Shown here piece by piece: positions 9,338 to 16,739 of a stretch of DNA of 33,191 bases. The DNA comes from Anaerolineae bacterium (GTDB lineage Bacteria > Chloroflexota > Anaerolineae > 4572-78 > J111): the NCBI GenBank assembly GCA_020433805.1, contig JAGRBZ010000013.1, forward strand, positions 17,994-51,184. Reading direction: 5' to 3'. Numbering within the stretch: the stretch's first letter is position 1; every line of letters starts with the position of its first letter. The notes beneath the pieces were generated by a model. That model was not told the origin of the DNA. It searched no databases and saw only the letters and a list, made by a program, of their open reading frames with translations. The translations under genes were made by a program, and so were the position numbers.

Positions 9338-12300
9338 AGAGTAAATGCAGCTTAAATTTAGAGGTTTATTTTTATTCAGTTGAAATAGAAAGTTGATAGT
9401 TACTTATGTGTTCAAAGTTCACGTCTCATCCAGATCGATTTCTGTCTTGTTATAGCATAAGAATAAAGATAGGGTTACTGACCCTCTTGCTGCTTTTTTC
9501 TGTAATAGAGGTACCCTTACTTTGGGCCGATAACACCTTGATAACGCAAGAAATTCGCTATCACATGCCTGAAGCAGGTGAAGTATATCTGGTGTGGGGC
9601 GTTAACGGCTGGCAGTCTGTACCAGAGAAGATACAACCGCCCGGAACAACAGTCGATGTGGTGATGTTTACGCCAATGGTGTTGCAGGGTGACACCTTTG
9701 TGGCCAAAGTACAAGTGTATGCCGGAACAACATTGGATTATGGTTTTCAAACGAGAAAGAAACGTGATGGTACTCCTACCAAAGAGTGGGTATGGGACGG
9801 CGATTATCAGTTGACTCCAGGCGATGACCCTGTAGTCGAAATTGAAGCAACCGTCACGTTAGATAGTCAACCCTCTAACTCACCTGCTGAGTCATCATTG
9901 GTTACGCAAGAATTTCGCTACCATATGCCCGAAGCGGGTGAAGTCTATTTTGTATGGGGAATTGATGGCTGGCAGAACGTACCGGAGGAGATACGGCCGC
10001 CTAAAACAACGGTCGATGGAGTAATGTTTACGCCAATGGAAGTTGTAGGCGACGCCTTCGTAGTAAAAGTGCAGGTGCCTGCCGGTACTACACTTGATTA
10101 TGGCTTTCAAACGCGAAAAAAACGTAGCGGCACCCCTATTGGGTATGTATGGGATGGTGACTACCATTTGGTATCCTTCAGCAATGAGATCATTGAGAAG
10201 CAATCCACAGTCTCATTAGCTGGAGCCACAGAATTTTCTTCTGATTTTACGATGGGACTGCCTATACTCATCGTGGTTAGCCTCATGTTAGGCATAGTGC
10301 TTATTGCCAAGAGCAGGCTACAAAGAGATAAGTGGTCGGCAGGCTTGTCTCCGGATGGGATTATATTAGGTGTCAGTCTCAGCCTTATAATTTTTCTGTT
10401 ATTGATACGGGCAAACATTCTTGGATATGGCTGGATTTCGTGGCGATATTCTTTAGGATATTTACCAGACATAATGGCTGCAGGATATTACGATCTCATT
10501 TATGTGTCTATTATTGCTTTTTTATCTCTTACGCTTTTACAATTCTTTAGGAAAAGATCTGCTGTTCAAAAAATTCTTGTTTACTTGTACTACACTGTTG
10601 CTTTGAGTTCGCTGCTGATTGCTTTTTTTAATATTCAAGCCATTCAGATGTTAGGTAGACCGTTTAACTATCAATGGTTTTATTATTCCGACTTTCTCAA
10701 AAGTTCGGAATCACAAAGCGCCGTCTTGGCCAACGTTTCCTCAGACACACTGCTGAATATAATTGCCCTTAGCGCGGCCTTGATAATAACATCTCACCTT
10801 TTACTTCAACTCACTTACTTGCTGCCTAAGTTCCAATCACGATATCCTTTGGTTATTACGCTGATCGTACCTGCCCTTATTTATTTTTCGGCGGCCAACT
10901 GGTATATCAGTACACTCGCCCCGCATTGGGATTACGATAAATTGGCGAACCCTATTACTTCATTTGTGGGCTCAATTATAAACTCCAGTACGCAGCCCCA
11001 GTTTTTTACTATGGAACTCTCTAAAGATGACTTTCAGGAATTTAGCCCCGTCGAAGACAGGCCTCATCATATACCATTGCCTTATCGGACCAATCGACAA
11101 GTTAAGAACGTCATCCTTTTTGTATTGGAATCTGTACCGGCCGAGTATGTAGAAGCCTATGGCGGTACCTATCCCGTCACTCCGCAACTAAACAAGTATC
11201 GTCAATCCTCTCTTCTATTTAAAAATATCTATGCTCACGCGCCGGCTTCAAACAAATCTTTATTTACCCTTCTCAGTTCAGTTTATCCTTGGATTTCTTA
11301 CCAGAGTTTAACTCAACAAACTCCGGAAATTGATTTGCCGACATTAAGTAGTGAACTGAAAAAGAACAACTATCGCACTGCTTTTTTAAGTGCCGCGGAC
11401 ATGAGTTTTCAACGCGGTGATGAATTTCTATCTCACCGTCAATTTGACAACTTCGAAGATGTTAATGGTCTTACTTGTGACCGACAAGCCTTCGATTTGG
11501 AATGGGCCTTCTCTGATGGCATTGACGAGGAATGTATGATTGATGCCTTTTCCGCCTGGCAAAATGTAAAGCCAGAAGATCCCTTTTTTGCCATGATGTG
11601 GACGGTTGGTACTCATTACCCTTATTTTGTGGTGGGAGAAGAAACAGATTATGGTGTTAATGATGAGGCTTTTAATCGATATTTAAATGCTCTTCATCAT
11701 TCCGATAAAACTTTAGGTCGATTAATGGATGTTTTGAAGAAACAAGATCTATTGGAAACAACCCTGGTTGTTGTTGTAGGCGATCATGGGGAAGCCTTTG
11801 GTCGTCACGATCAATTCGGTCATGCCTCGAATATTTATGAAGAAAATATTCATGTTCCCCTTATGTTTATTAACTCTAGCCTGTTCAGTGGGCAGGAAAA
11901 TACGACGATAGGGGGCCATGTCGATGTAGCGCCCACAATTATGAACATACTGGATTTACCCATTCCGGTCGAGTGGCAAGGCCGAAGCCTGTTCGATCAT
12001 AACAGAAGTGGGCGAACCTATTTCTTCAGCCCTTGGTCTGATGTTTTGTTTGGATACCGGGAAGGTAACCTCAAATTTATATTCAATGCTACCGTCAACA
12101 CCACTCAGGTCTATGATTTATCTATAGATACCCACGAAACCACAGATTTGACCGAGCAAATGCCAGATTTGCTACCCCGGTCTCAACATCAAATGGCTGC
12201 CTGGATTCAATATCATGATAAGTTTATGACCAAATTGTTAGAGAAATAGATAATAGTTTTGCTGTTGAAGATTATATAAAAAAGTAATTATGACCGTAAC

Positions 12301-13142
12301 CTGGTAAACGCATTACACGGATAAAACTTTTTATTGAACTTATGGATATACCGATGAAAGCCAGTGGCTGCATGTATCGACATAAATTTTATGCCAGATT
12401 ATTTAATACGCAACCTAAGCAACGCTGTTACAAAGCTTCGATAGCCCGTTATCTGCTGGGTGGCTTATGGGTATTGGTGTTTTTATTAGGCTCTTTTGTA
12501 CAGCCTAGCCCCCTTTTTGCCGATAACCCTCCAGTTACACTAGAAATCAATTACCATATACCTGGAGCCGGGGAAGTTTTTCTGGTTTGGGGCATAGATG
12601 GCTGGCAGCCCCTCCCCCGTGAACAATTTCCCCAAGGAACCATGCTAGAAAATGGAGTCATGCATACGCTGATGACTCGTAATGACGATCTGTTTCTAGC
12701 CAAAATAGAAGTGCCAGAAGGTGCTACCCTTAACTATGGATTTCAAATCCGCTCAATCCAAAGTGGTCTACCCATTGAATGGGTTTGGGATGGCGATTAT
12801 AGCCAGGTGACTTTGGAAGAGGGACTAATTGAAGCCACTGCTGACTTTGATCTAATCAATACCCAAGAGATTCGGTATCACCAGCCTGAGGCCGGTGAGG
12901 TTTTCTTGGTGTGGGGGATTAATAATTGGGCAACGGTACCGGAAACTTTACGACCAACGGATACAATCTTAAAAGACAATGTAATGCATACAAAAATGGA
13001 GCCTCAGGGAGAAACGTTTGTTACAAATATCCAGACTCCTGGTAATGCTACCCTCGATTATGGTTTCTTAGTAACCCAAACAAAAGCCGGATCATCAGTT
13101 GAGGTTTGGGAGGGTAATGGTTCAGAGGACTTTCATACAACG
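6848..13142 (+). repeat. Six coding copies of one ~95-aa CBM-like module spread over three genes
   Basis: Copies lie at about 6848-7132 and 7211-7510 (GT39 gene), 9532-9816 and 9892-10173 (sulfatase gene), and 12531-12809 and 12849-13142 (permease gene). Each opens with TQE-(I/F)-x-Y-H-x-P-E-A-G-E-V, passes through V-W-G-(I/V)-(D/N)-(G/N)-W, an RPP-x-T stretch, VM-x-T-x-M, F-V-x-K-V-Q-x-P-A-G-T-x-(L/I)-D-Y-(G/V)-F, and ends W-(D/E)-G-(D/N) or WDTNGG. The order and the ending recall CBM25/CBM53 E-set starch-binding domains. The three genes differ completely after the modules, so these are shared cassettes and not paralogous genes. The family assignment is by eye. Confidence 0.85.
9406..12249 (+). 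CDS. Membrane-anchored sulfatase/phosphotransferase-family enzyme with two N-terminal CBM-like modules
   Basis: This 947-aa protein has a signal peptide (about residues 23-41), two copies of the shared module (43-137 and 163-256; the two are very similar and suggest recent duplication), about six membrane helices (270-530) and a C-terminal sulfatase-fold domain from V566. Visible active-site features are VILFVLES (E575), PASNKS with S615 where sulfatases have Cys/Ser and LTA-synthase/EptA relatives have Thr, GDHGE (D793-H794) and FGH (H806). Enzymes of this build (LtaS, OpgB, EptA-like) move phosphoglycerol or phosphoethanolamine onto glycans outside the cell; true sulfatases remove sulfate. 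The serine without a CxPxR context argues against a formylglycine sulfatase and leaves a transferase or a Ser-type hydrolase. An even set of helices after the exported modules places the catalytic domain outside. It is the third of a co-directional set, 68 bases after the GT39 gene. Confidence 0.8.
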   Translation: MCSKFTSHPDRFLSCYSIRIKIGLLTLLLLFSVIEVPLLWADNTLITQEIRYHMPEAGEVYLVWGVNGWQSVPEKIQPPGTTVDVVMFTPMVLQGDTFVAKVQVYAGTTLDYGFQTRKKRDGTPTKEWVWDGDYQLTPGDDPVVEIEATVTLDSQPSNSPAESSLVTQEFRYHMPEAGEVYFVWGIDGWQNVPEEIRPPKTTVDGVMFTPMEVVGDAFVVKVQVPAGTTLDYGFQTRKKRSGTPIGYVWDGDYHLVSFSNEIIEKQSTVSLAGATEFSSDFTMGLPILIVVSLMLGIVLIAKSRLQRDKWSAGLSPDGIILGVSLSLIIFLLLIRANILGYGWISWRYSLGYLPDIMAAGYYDLIYVSIIAFLSLTLLQFFRKRSAVQKILVYLYYTVALSSLLIAFFNIQAIQMLGRPFNYQWFYYSDFLKSSESQSAVLANVSSDTLLNIIALSAALIITSHLLLQLTYLLPKFQSRYPLVITLIVPALIYFSAANWYISTLAPHWDYDKLANPITSFVGSIINSSTQPQFFTMELSKDDFQEFSPVEDRPHHIPLPYRTNRQVKNVILFVLESVPAEYVEAYGGTYPVTPQLNKYRQSSLLFKNIYAHAPASNKSLFTLLSSVYPWISYQSLTQQTPEIDLPTLSSELKKNNYRTAFLSAADMSFQRGDEFLSHRQFDNFEDVNGLTCDRQAFDLEWAFSDGIDEECMIDAFSAWQNVKPEDPFFAMMWTVGTHYPYFVVGEETDYGVNDEAFNRYLNALHHSDKTLGRLMDVLKKQDLLETTLVVVVGDHGEAFGRHDQFGHASNIYEENIHVPLMFINSSLFSGQENTTIGGHVDVAPTIMNILDLPIPVEWQGRSLFDHNRSGRTYFFSPWSDVLFGYREGNLKFIFNATVNTTQVYDLSIDTHETTDLTEQMPDLLPRSQHQMAAWIQYHDKFMTKLLEK

Positions 13143-14087
13143 CTTCCCCAAAGTGAGGCGATATCAGTAGAATCAAAATTAGATCTGTCAACCTTGGCAC
13201 CTACTTTCTTCTCCAAGATGATTTTGTTCGTTTTGATTGGATTAAGTTTTATTCTAACGGCAGGCAGTTTATTTTTTATTAAAAGCAATACCGTTTTAGA
13301 TAAATTCCTCTCATCAACGCAATTTCGGCAATTCATTTATCTTCGTGACTTGGTAAGAGAGATGGTCTCGCGAGATATGAAACTTCGATATAAACGCTCA
13401 TTTTTAGGTGTTGCCTGGTCGCTAATCAATCCTTTGGTTCAATTACTCGTGCTTCAACTAATATTTGGTATCGTATTAAACCTTGGTATTCCAAATTATT
13501 CAGTCTTTCTATTTACAGGCTTGTTAGTTTGGACCTGGTTTCAGTCAGGATTATTTAGCGCAGCCGGAGTAATCGTTGATAATCCGGATTTGATCAAACG
13601 ACCGAATTTTCCGATTGCTATTTTACCAATAGTGACTGTAACTACCCATTTAATTCATTTTCTGTTAGCTTTACCTATTCTGTTCATTTTTTTGATTTTT
13701 AGTGGCGTTCAACTGACAACGGTGATTTTGATCTTACCTCTAATTATCTTGCTTCAATTTTTACTAACACTCAGTTTGTCTTATTTTGTGGCTGCGGCTC
13801 ACGTTAATTTTCGCGACACGCAATATCTCTTGGGTATAATTCTTTTGCTGGGTTTCTATCTTTCACCTATCTTTTACAGCACTACAGTTATTCCCGAAGC
13901 CTACCACTGGTTGTATTATCTAAACCCTATGGTAAGTTTAATTGAAGCCTATCGGACTATTCTAATGGATGGTCAATTGCCGAATTTTCTACCGCCTATT
14001 ATTCTTCTTGTAATATCTCTCGTTGTTTTGATCTTAGGGCATACTATTTTCACACGAGTAAGTTACAAGTTTGTTGAGGAAATTTAG
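12342..14087 (+). CDS. wzm: Wzm-like ABC-2 polysaccharide exporter permease with two N-terminal extracytoplasmic CBM-like modules
   Basis: This 581-aa protein carries a signal peptide (about residues 41-61) and two copies of the shared module (64-156 and 170-267). An extra membrane helix follows (about 288-312), then an ABC-2 permease core from about 330. The core opens with the amphipathic stretch YLRDLVREMVSRDMKLRYK and the phrase FLGVAWSLINPL typical of Wzm/TagG/RfbA permeases, followed by about six helices and the FRDTQYLLG motif. Wzm proteins are normally 250-290 aa with no exported N-terminal domain, so this is a fusion. The extra helix brings the chain back inside so the core keeps its usual orientation. 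The stop codon directly abuts the ATG of the partner ATPase. The start is uncertain (ATG at 12342, 12354 or 12372), and none has a clear ribosome site. The permease identity is firm; glucan binding by the modules is inferred. Confidence 0.88.
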   Translation: MDIPMKASGCMYRHKFYARLFNTQPKQRCYKASIARYLLGGLWVLVFLLGSFVQPSPLFADNPPVTLEINYHIPGAGEVFLVWGIDGWQPLPREQFPQGTMLENGVMHTLMTRNDDLFLAKIEVPEGATLNYGFQIRSIQSGLPIEWVWDGDYSQVTLEEGLIEATADFDLINTQEIRYHQPEAGEVFLVWGINNWATVPETLRPTDTILKDNVMHTKMEPQGETFVTNIQTPGNATLDYGFLVTQTKAGSSVEVWEGNGSEDFHTTLPQSEAISVESKLDLSTLAPTFFSKMILFVLIGLSFILTAGSLFFIKSNTVLDKFLSSTQFRQFIYLRDLVREMVSRDMKLRYKRSFLGVAWSLINPLVQLLVLQLIFGIVLNLGIPNYSVFLFTGLLVWTWFQSGLFSAAGVIVDNPDLIKRPNFPIAILPIVTVTTHLIHFLLALPILFIFLIFSGVQLTTVILILPLIILLQFLLTLSLSYFVAAAHVNFRDTQYLLGIILLLGFYLSPIFYSTTVIPEAYHWLYYLNPMVSLIEAYRTILMDGQLPNFLPPIILLVISLVVLILGHTIFTRVSYKFVEEI

Positions 14088-15374
14088 ATGAGTGACACTA
14101 TCATCGTTGATCAGGTTAGTAAAGAATATAGGATCTACCATGCTCATCGCCCCACAACCCTACAAGAAGCCATTTTACAAGGACTGCGGAGAATTAAACC
14201 TGTAGAAAAGTTCAAGGCCCTTGATAGCGTCAGTTTTGCCATCAAGTCTGGTCAGATGGTTGGTGTGATTGGTGCTAATGGAGCGGGGAAATCATCCTTG
14301 CTCCGTTTGATAGGAGGTGTTGGCCGGCCCGATAAGGGTAAGGTAAAGGTTCGTGGCCGCATCGGAGCCTTACTTGATCTGGGGGCCGGCTTTCATTCGG
14401 ACTTAACAGGGCGCGAAAACACGTATATTAACGGTATTATTTCGGGCCTTACTCGTCGGGAAGTTGAGGATCAGTTCGACTCAATTGTTGCCTTCGCTGA
14501 GTTAGAAGGTTTTATCGATAATCCGCTTAGAACCTATAGTACGGGTATGCGGATGCGGCTGGCCTTCGCCATTGCTGTTCATATTGACCCTGATATTCTG
14601 CTGATTGATGAAGTTTTGGCCGTTGGCGATATGGCTTTTCAGGAAAAATGTCTAAAACGGATAGCTCAATTTAAAGAGCAAGGCTGTACAATTTTATTTG
14701 TCTCTCACGATATTAATAAGGTTCGAGATTTATGCGATGAAGTTATATGGCTTCAAAACGGACGGATTAAAGCGCAGGGAACAAGTGACAGTGTAGTGCA
14801 GCAATATACCGATGCAATGTCATCAGAAACAAAGCAGCGAACACCAAAAGAGATGCCTGTAGCTGTTACATCAGGCGGTACCGAACTACGGGTTCATGAA
14901 AATAGATTTGGCTCGATGGAAATGAAGATCATGTCGGTTCGCCTACTCGATTCCTTAGACCAGCCTGTAGCGCAATTAACGAGCGGTGCTCCTTTAAGCA
15001 TTGAGATTGTATACCATGCTCCTAAAATCATCGAGTCGCCAATTTTCAGCGTTCTCATTAGTCGTGACGATGGATTAGTTTGCTATGATACCAATACCGC
15101 CACCGCCGATTTAGCGATGACTTCCGTTCAAGGGCAAGGTCAGATGACTCTTCAAATAGAAAGGTTAGATCTCAATAGCGGTCATTATTGGGTTGATATT
15201 GGAATTTATGAAAAAAATTGGGCTTATGCCTACGATCATCATTGGCATGTTTATCCTTTACAAGTTCATGCTCCTTTAGATGAAAAAGGAGTTGTGTGTC
15301 CGCCAAGTCAGTGGCGAATAGAAAAATCTATCGAGCCTCAAGACACAGTATTGGATTCTGTAAAGAGGTATTAA
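14088..15374 (+). CDS. wzt: Wzt-like ABC transporter ATPase with C-terminal glycan-recognition domain
   Basis: This 428-aa cytosolic ATPase drives export through the Wzm-like permease whose stop codon abuts its ATG. Walker A is GANGAGKSS (K68), the signature is YSTGMRMRLAFA (from Y150), Walker B is ILLIDE (D174, E175), and the switch histidine is H207 in SHD. After a linker (about 245-274), residues 275-412 form the Wzt C-terminal beta-sandwich that, in E. coli O9a and related systems, recognises the finished or capped end of the polysaccharide before export. Conserved phrases include GSMEM, IERLDL and WAYAYDHHW. A closely related domain is found on the next gene's product. Length and domain order are those of Wzt proteins with a recognition domain, which implies that this glycan is capped or modified at its non-reducing end (inference from family behaviour). 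Confidence 0.92.
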   Translation: MSDTIIVDQVSKEYRIYHAHRPTTLQEAILQGLRRIKPVEKFKALDSVSFAIKSGQMVGVIGANGAGKSSLLRLIGGVGRPDKGKVKVRGRIGALLDLGAGFHSDLTGRENTYINGIISGLTRREVEDQFDSIVAFAELEGFIDNPLRTYSTGMRMRLAFAIAVHIDPDILLIDEVLAVGDMAFQEKCLKRIAQFKEQGCTILFVSHDINKVRDLCDEVIWLQNGRIKAQGTSDSVVQQYTDAMSSETKQRTPKEMPVAVTSGGTELRVHENRFGSMEMKIMSVRLLDSLDQPVAQLTSGAPLSIEIVYHAPKIIESPIFSVLISRDDGLVCYDTNTATADLAMTSVQGQGQMTLQIERLDLNSGHYWVDIGIYEKNWAYAYDHHWHVYPLQVHAPLDEKGVVCPPSQWRIEKSIEPQDTVLDSVKRY

Positions 15375-15395
15375 ATCCTTTCTAGGGCTTTGTAA

Positions 15396-16529
15396 ATGAT
15401 CCCCAAAAAGATTCACTATTGCTGGTTTGGTCAACAACCCAAGAGTCCACAAATACAAAAATGTATAGCAAGTTGGCAAGAAATAATGCCAGATTTTGCG
15501 ATCAAAGAATGGAATGAAACGAATTCGCCGATGAATTCACTTTATATCCAATCCGCTTATAAAAAAGGCTTATGGAGTAAGATCTCTAACTTTATTAGGC
15601 TGTATGCTGTCTATTCAGAAGGTGGGCTTTATTTTGACACCGATATAGAAGTTCTGAAACATTTTGATCCCTTATTAGATAACAAATGCTTTCTAGGCTT
15701 TCAACAAGAAGTTAAAGATATCGATTGGGTCAATAATGCGGTTATAGGTGCCGTTCCTCAGCACCCATTTCTCATTAAATGTATGAATGCAACCCTGGCT
15801 CACTTTCTGGACAAACGATCATTTTGCCGCTCTCCGGAAATAACCACTTATGTATTATCGGAGATGGGGGTGCAAACGTATGGTTTACAAACAATAGAAG
15901 ATATTAGGCTATTTCCCGTTGAATATTTTTATCCCTATCCTTGGTGGGATGAATTTAATCCGGATGTTATTACCGGGGATACGTATTGCATTCATCATTG
16001 GGAGCTTTCCTGGTTCGATAAAGACAAAAACCCGCCCAAAGAGAATCCTCAAGTAGAGGATAAAGTAATTCCTGTTCCGGAACATCTTACTCCGGAGGCG
16101 CGTGTTGGATCTATGGAAATGGAAATTGTTAATGTCCATTTCTTCGACGAACAAGAGCGCTGTATAGAAAAAATTAAAAGTGGAGCGCTATTGCATATAA
16201 AAATTGAATATAAATCCTTTTATCCTATTAATACCGCATTCGTAAGTCTCTCTATTGAACGAGAGGGTGGGATTTTATGTTTTGAGACGGATTCTGAATT
16301 TACAAACGCTGTAACTGAGCACGATCATCACGAAGTGAAAAACCTTGATTTATTTATTGAGCGGCTCGATTTAACCGATGGTGACTATTTAATAACAGTA
16401 GGCCTTTTTGAACGAACCTGGGCCTATGCCTATGATTATCATTGGCGTGTTTGTTCCTTCACTGTATACAACTCCGAAGTAAAGAAAGGTATTCTATCCC
16501 CACCGCTTTATTGGCGATCCGACAATTAA
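15396..16529 (+). CDS. DXD sugar-binding (GT32-like) glycosyltransferase fused to a Wzt-type C-terminal domain
   Basis: This 377-aa cytosolic protein starts IPKKIHYCWFG and has GGLYFDTDIEV with D81-T-D83. These are the hallmarks of the glycosyltransferase sugar-binding DXD region (GT32/OCH1-like capsule enzymes), which normally end near 240 residues. Here residues 238-374 add a domain clearly homologous to the C-terminus of the Wzt-like ATPase just upstream. They share GSMEM, the IERLDL phrase, WAYAYDxHW and a closing PPxxWR. The gene follows wzt by 21 bases. A glycosyltransferase with the same recognition domain as the exporter could be the enzyme that adds the terminal or capping residue, or one that must bind the same chain end. 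This is inference. The domain homology itself is visible directly. Confidence 0.88.
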   Translation: MIPKKIHYCWFGQQPKSPQIQKCIASWQEIMPDFAIKEWNETNSPMNSLYIQSAYKKGLWSKISNFIRLYAVYSEGGLYFDTDIEVLKHFDPLLDNKCFLGFQQEVKDIDWVNNAVIGAVPQHPFLIKCMNATLAHFLDKRSFCRSPEITTYVLSEMGVQTYGLQTIEDIRLFPVEYFYPYPWWDEFNPDVITGDTYCIHHWELSWFDKDKNPPKENPQVEDKVIPVPEHLTPEARVGSMEMEIVNVHFFDEQERCIEKIKSGALLHIKIEYKSFYPINTAFVSLSIEREGGILCFETDSEFTNAVTEHDHHEVKNLDLFIERLDLTDGDYLITVGLFERTWAYAYDYHWRVCSFTVYNSEVKKGILSPPLYWRSDN

Positions 16530-16643
16530 TAAACACAGTTGCCGTTCGTAAAGAGCATAGAGTTTTAATATTGCAGATATGGTAATATTAAATGGGTTGG
16601 AAATGAAAGTTTTTAGCAAAGTAACCTGCTAGCGCAATTTCTG

Positions 16644-16672
16644 TTGTCAAGAGTGTTAAGCCGTGTTATAAT
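16644..16672 (+). promoter_or_regulatory. Sigma70-type promoter upstream of the BMP-family gene
   Basis: TTGTCA (16644-16649), a 17-base spacer and a perfect TATAAT (16667-16672) lie about 67 bases before the ATG at 16740. It separates this gene from the polysaccharide operon, for which no terminator is visible. Confidence 0.7.
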
Positions 16673-16739
16673 TGTTACATTAAACAGTGTCTACAAATTC
16701 CTCTTTTTATACTCCAATTTATGGTGAAGGGGCCGAAAG

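Noticed and set aside
9517..10203. Minus-strand ORFs of 77 and 102 aa opposite the sulfatase gene's module copies
   Set aside because: They resemble each other only because the coding modules on the plus strand are duplicated; they are shadows.
12250..12341. Promoter or terminator between the sulfatase and permease genes
   Set aside because: The spacer is AT-rich but has no paired -35/-10 boxes at good spacing and no hairpin.
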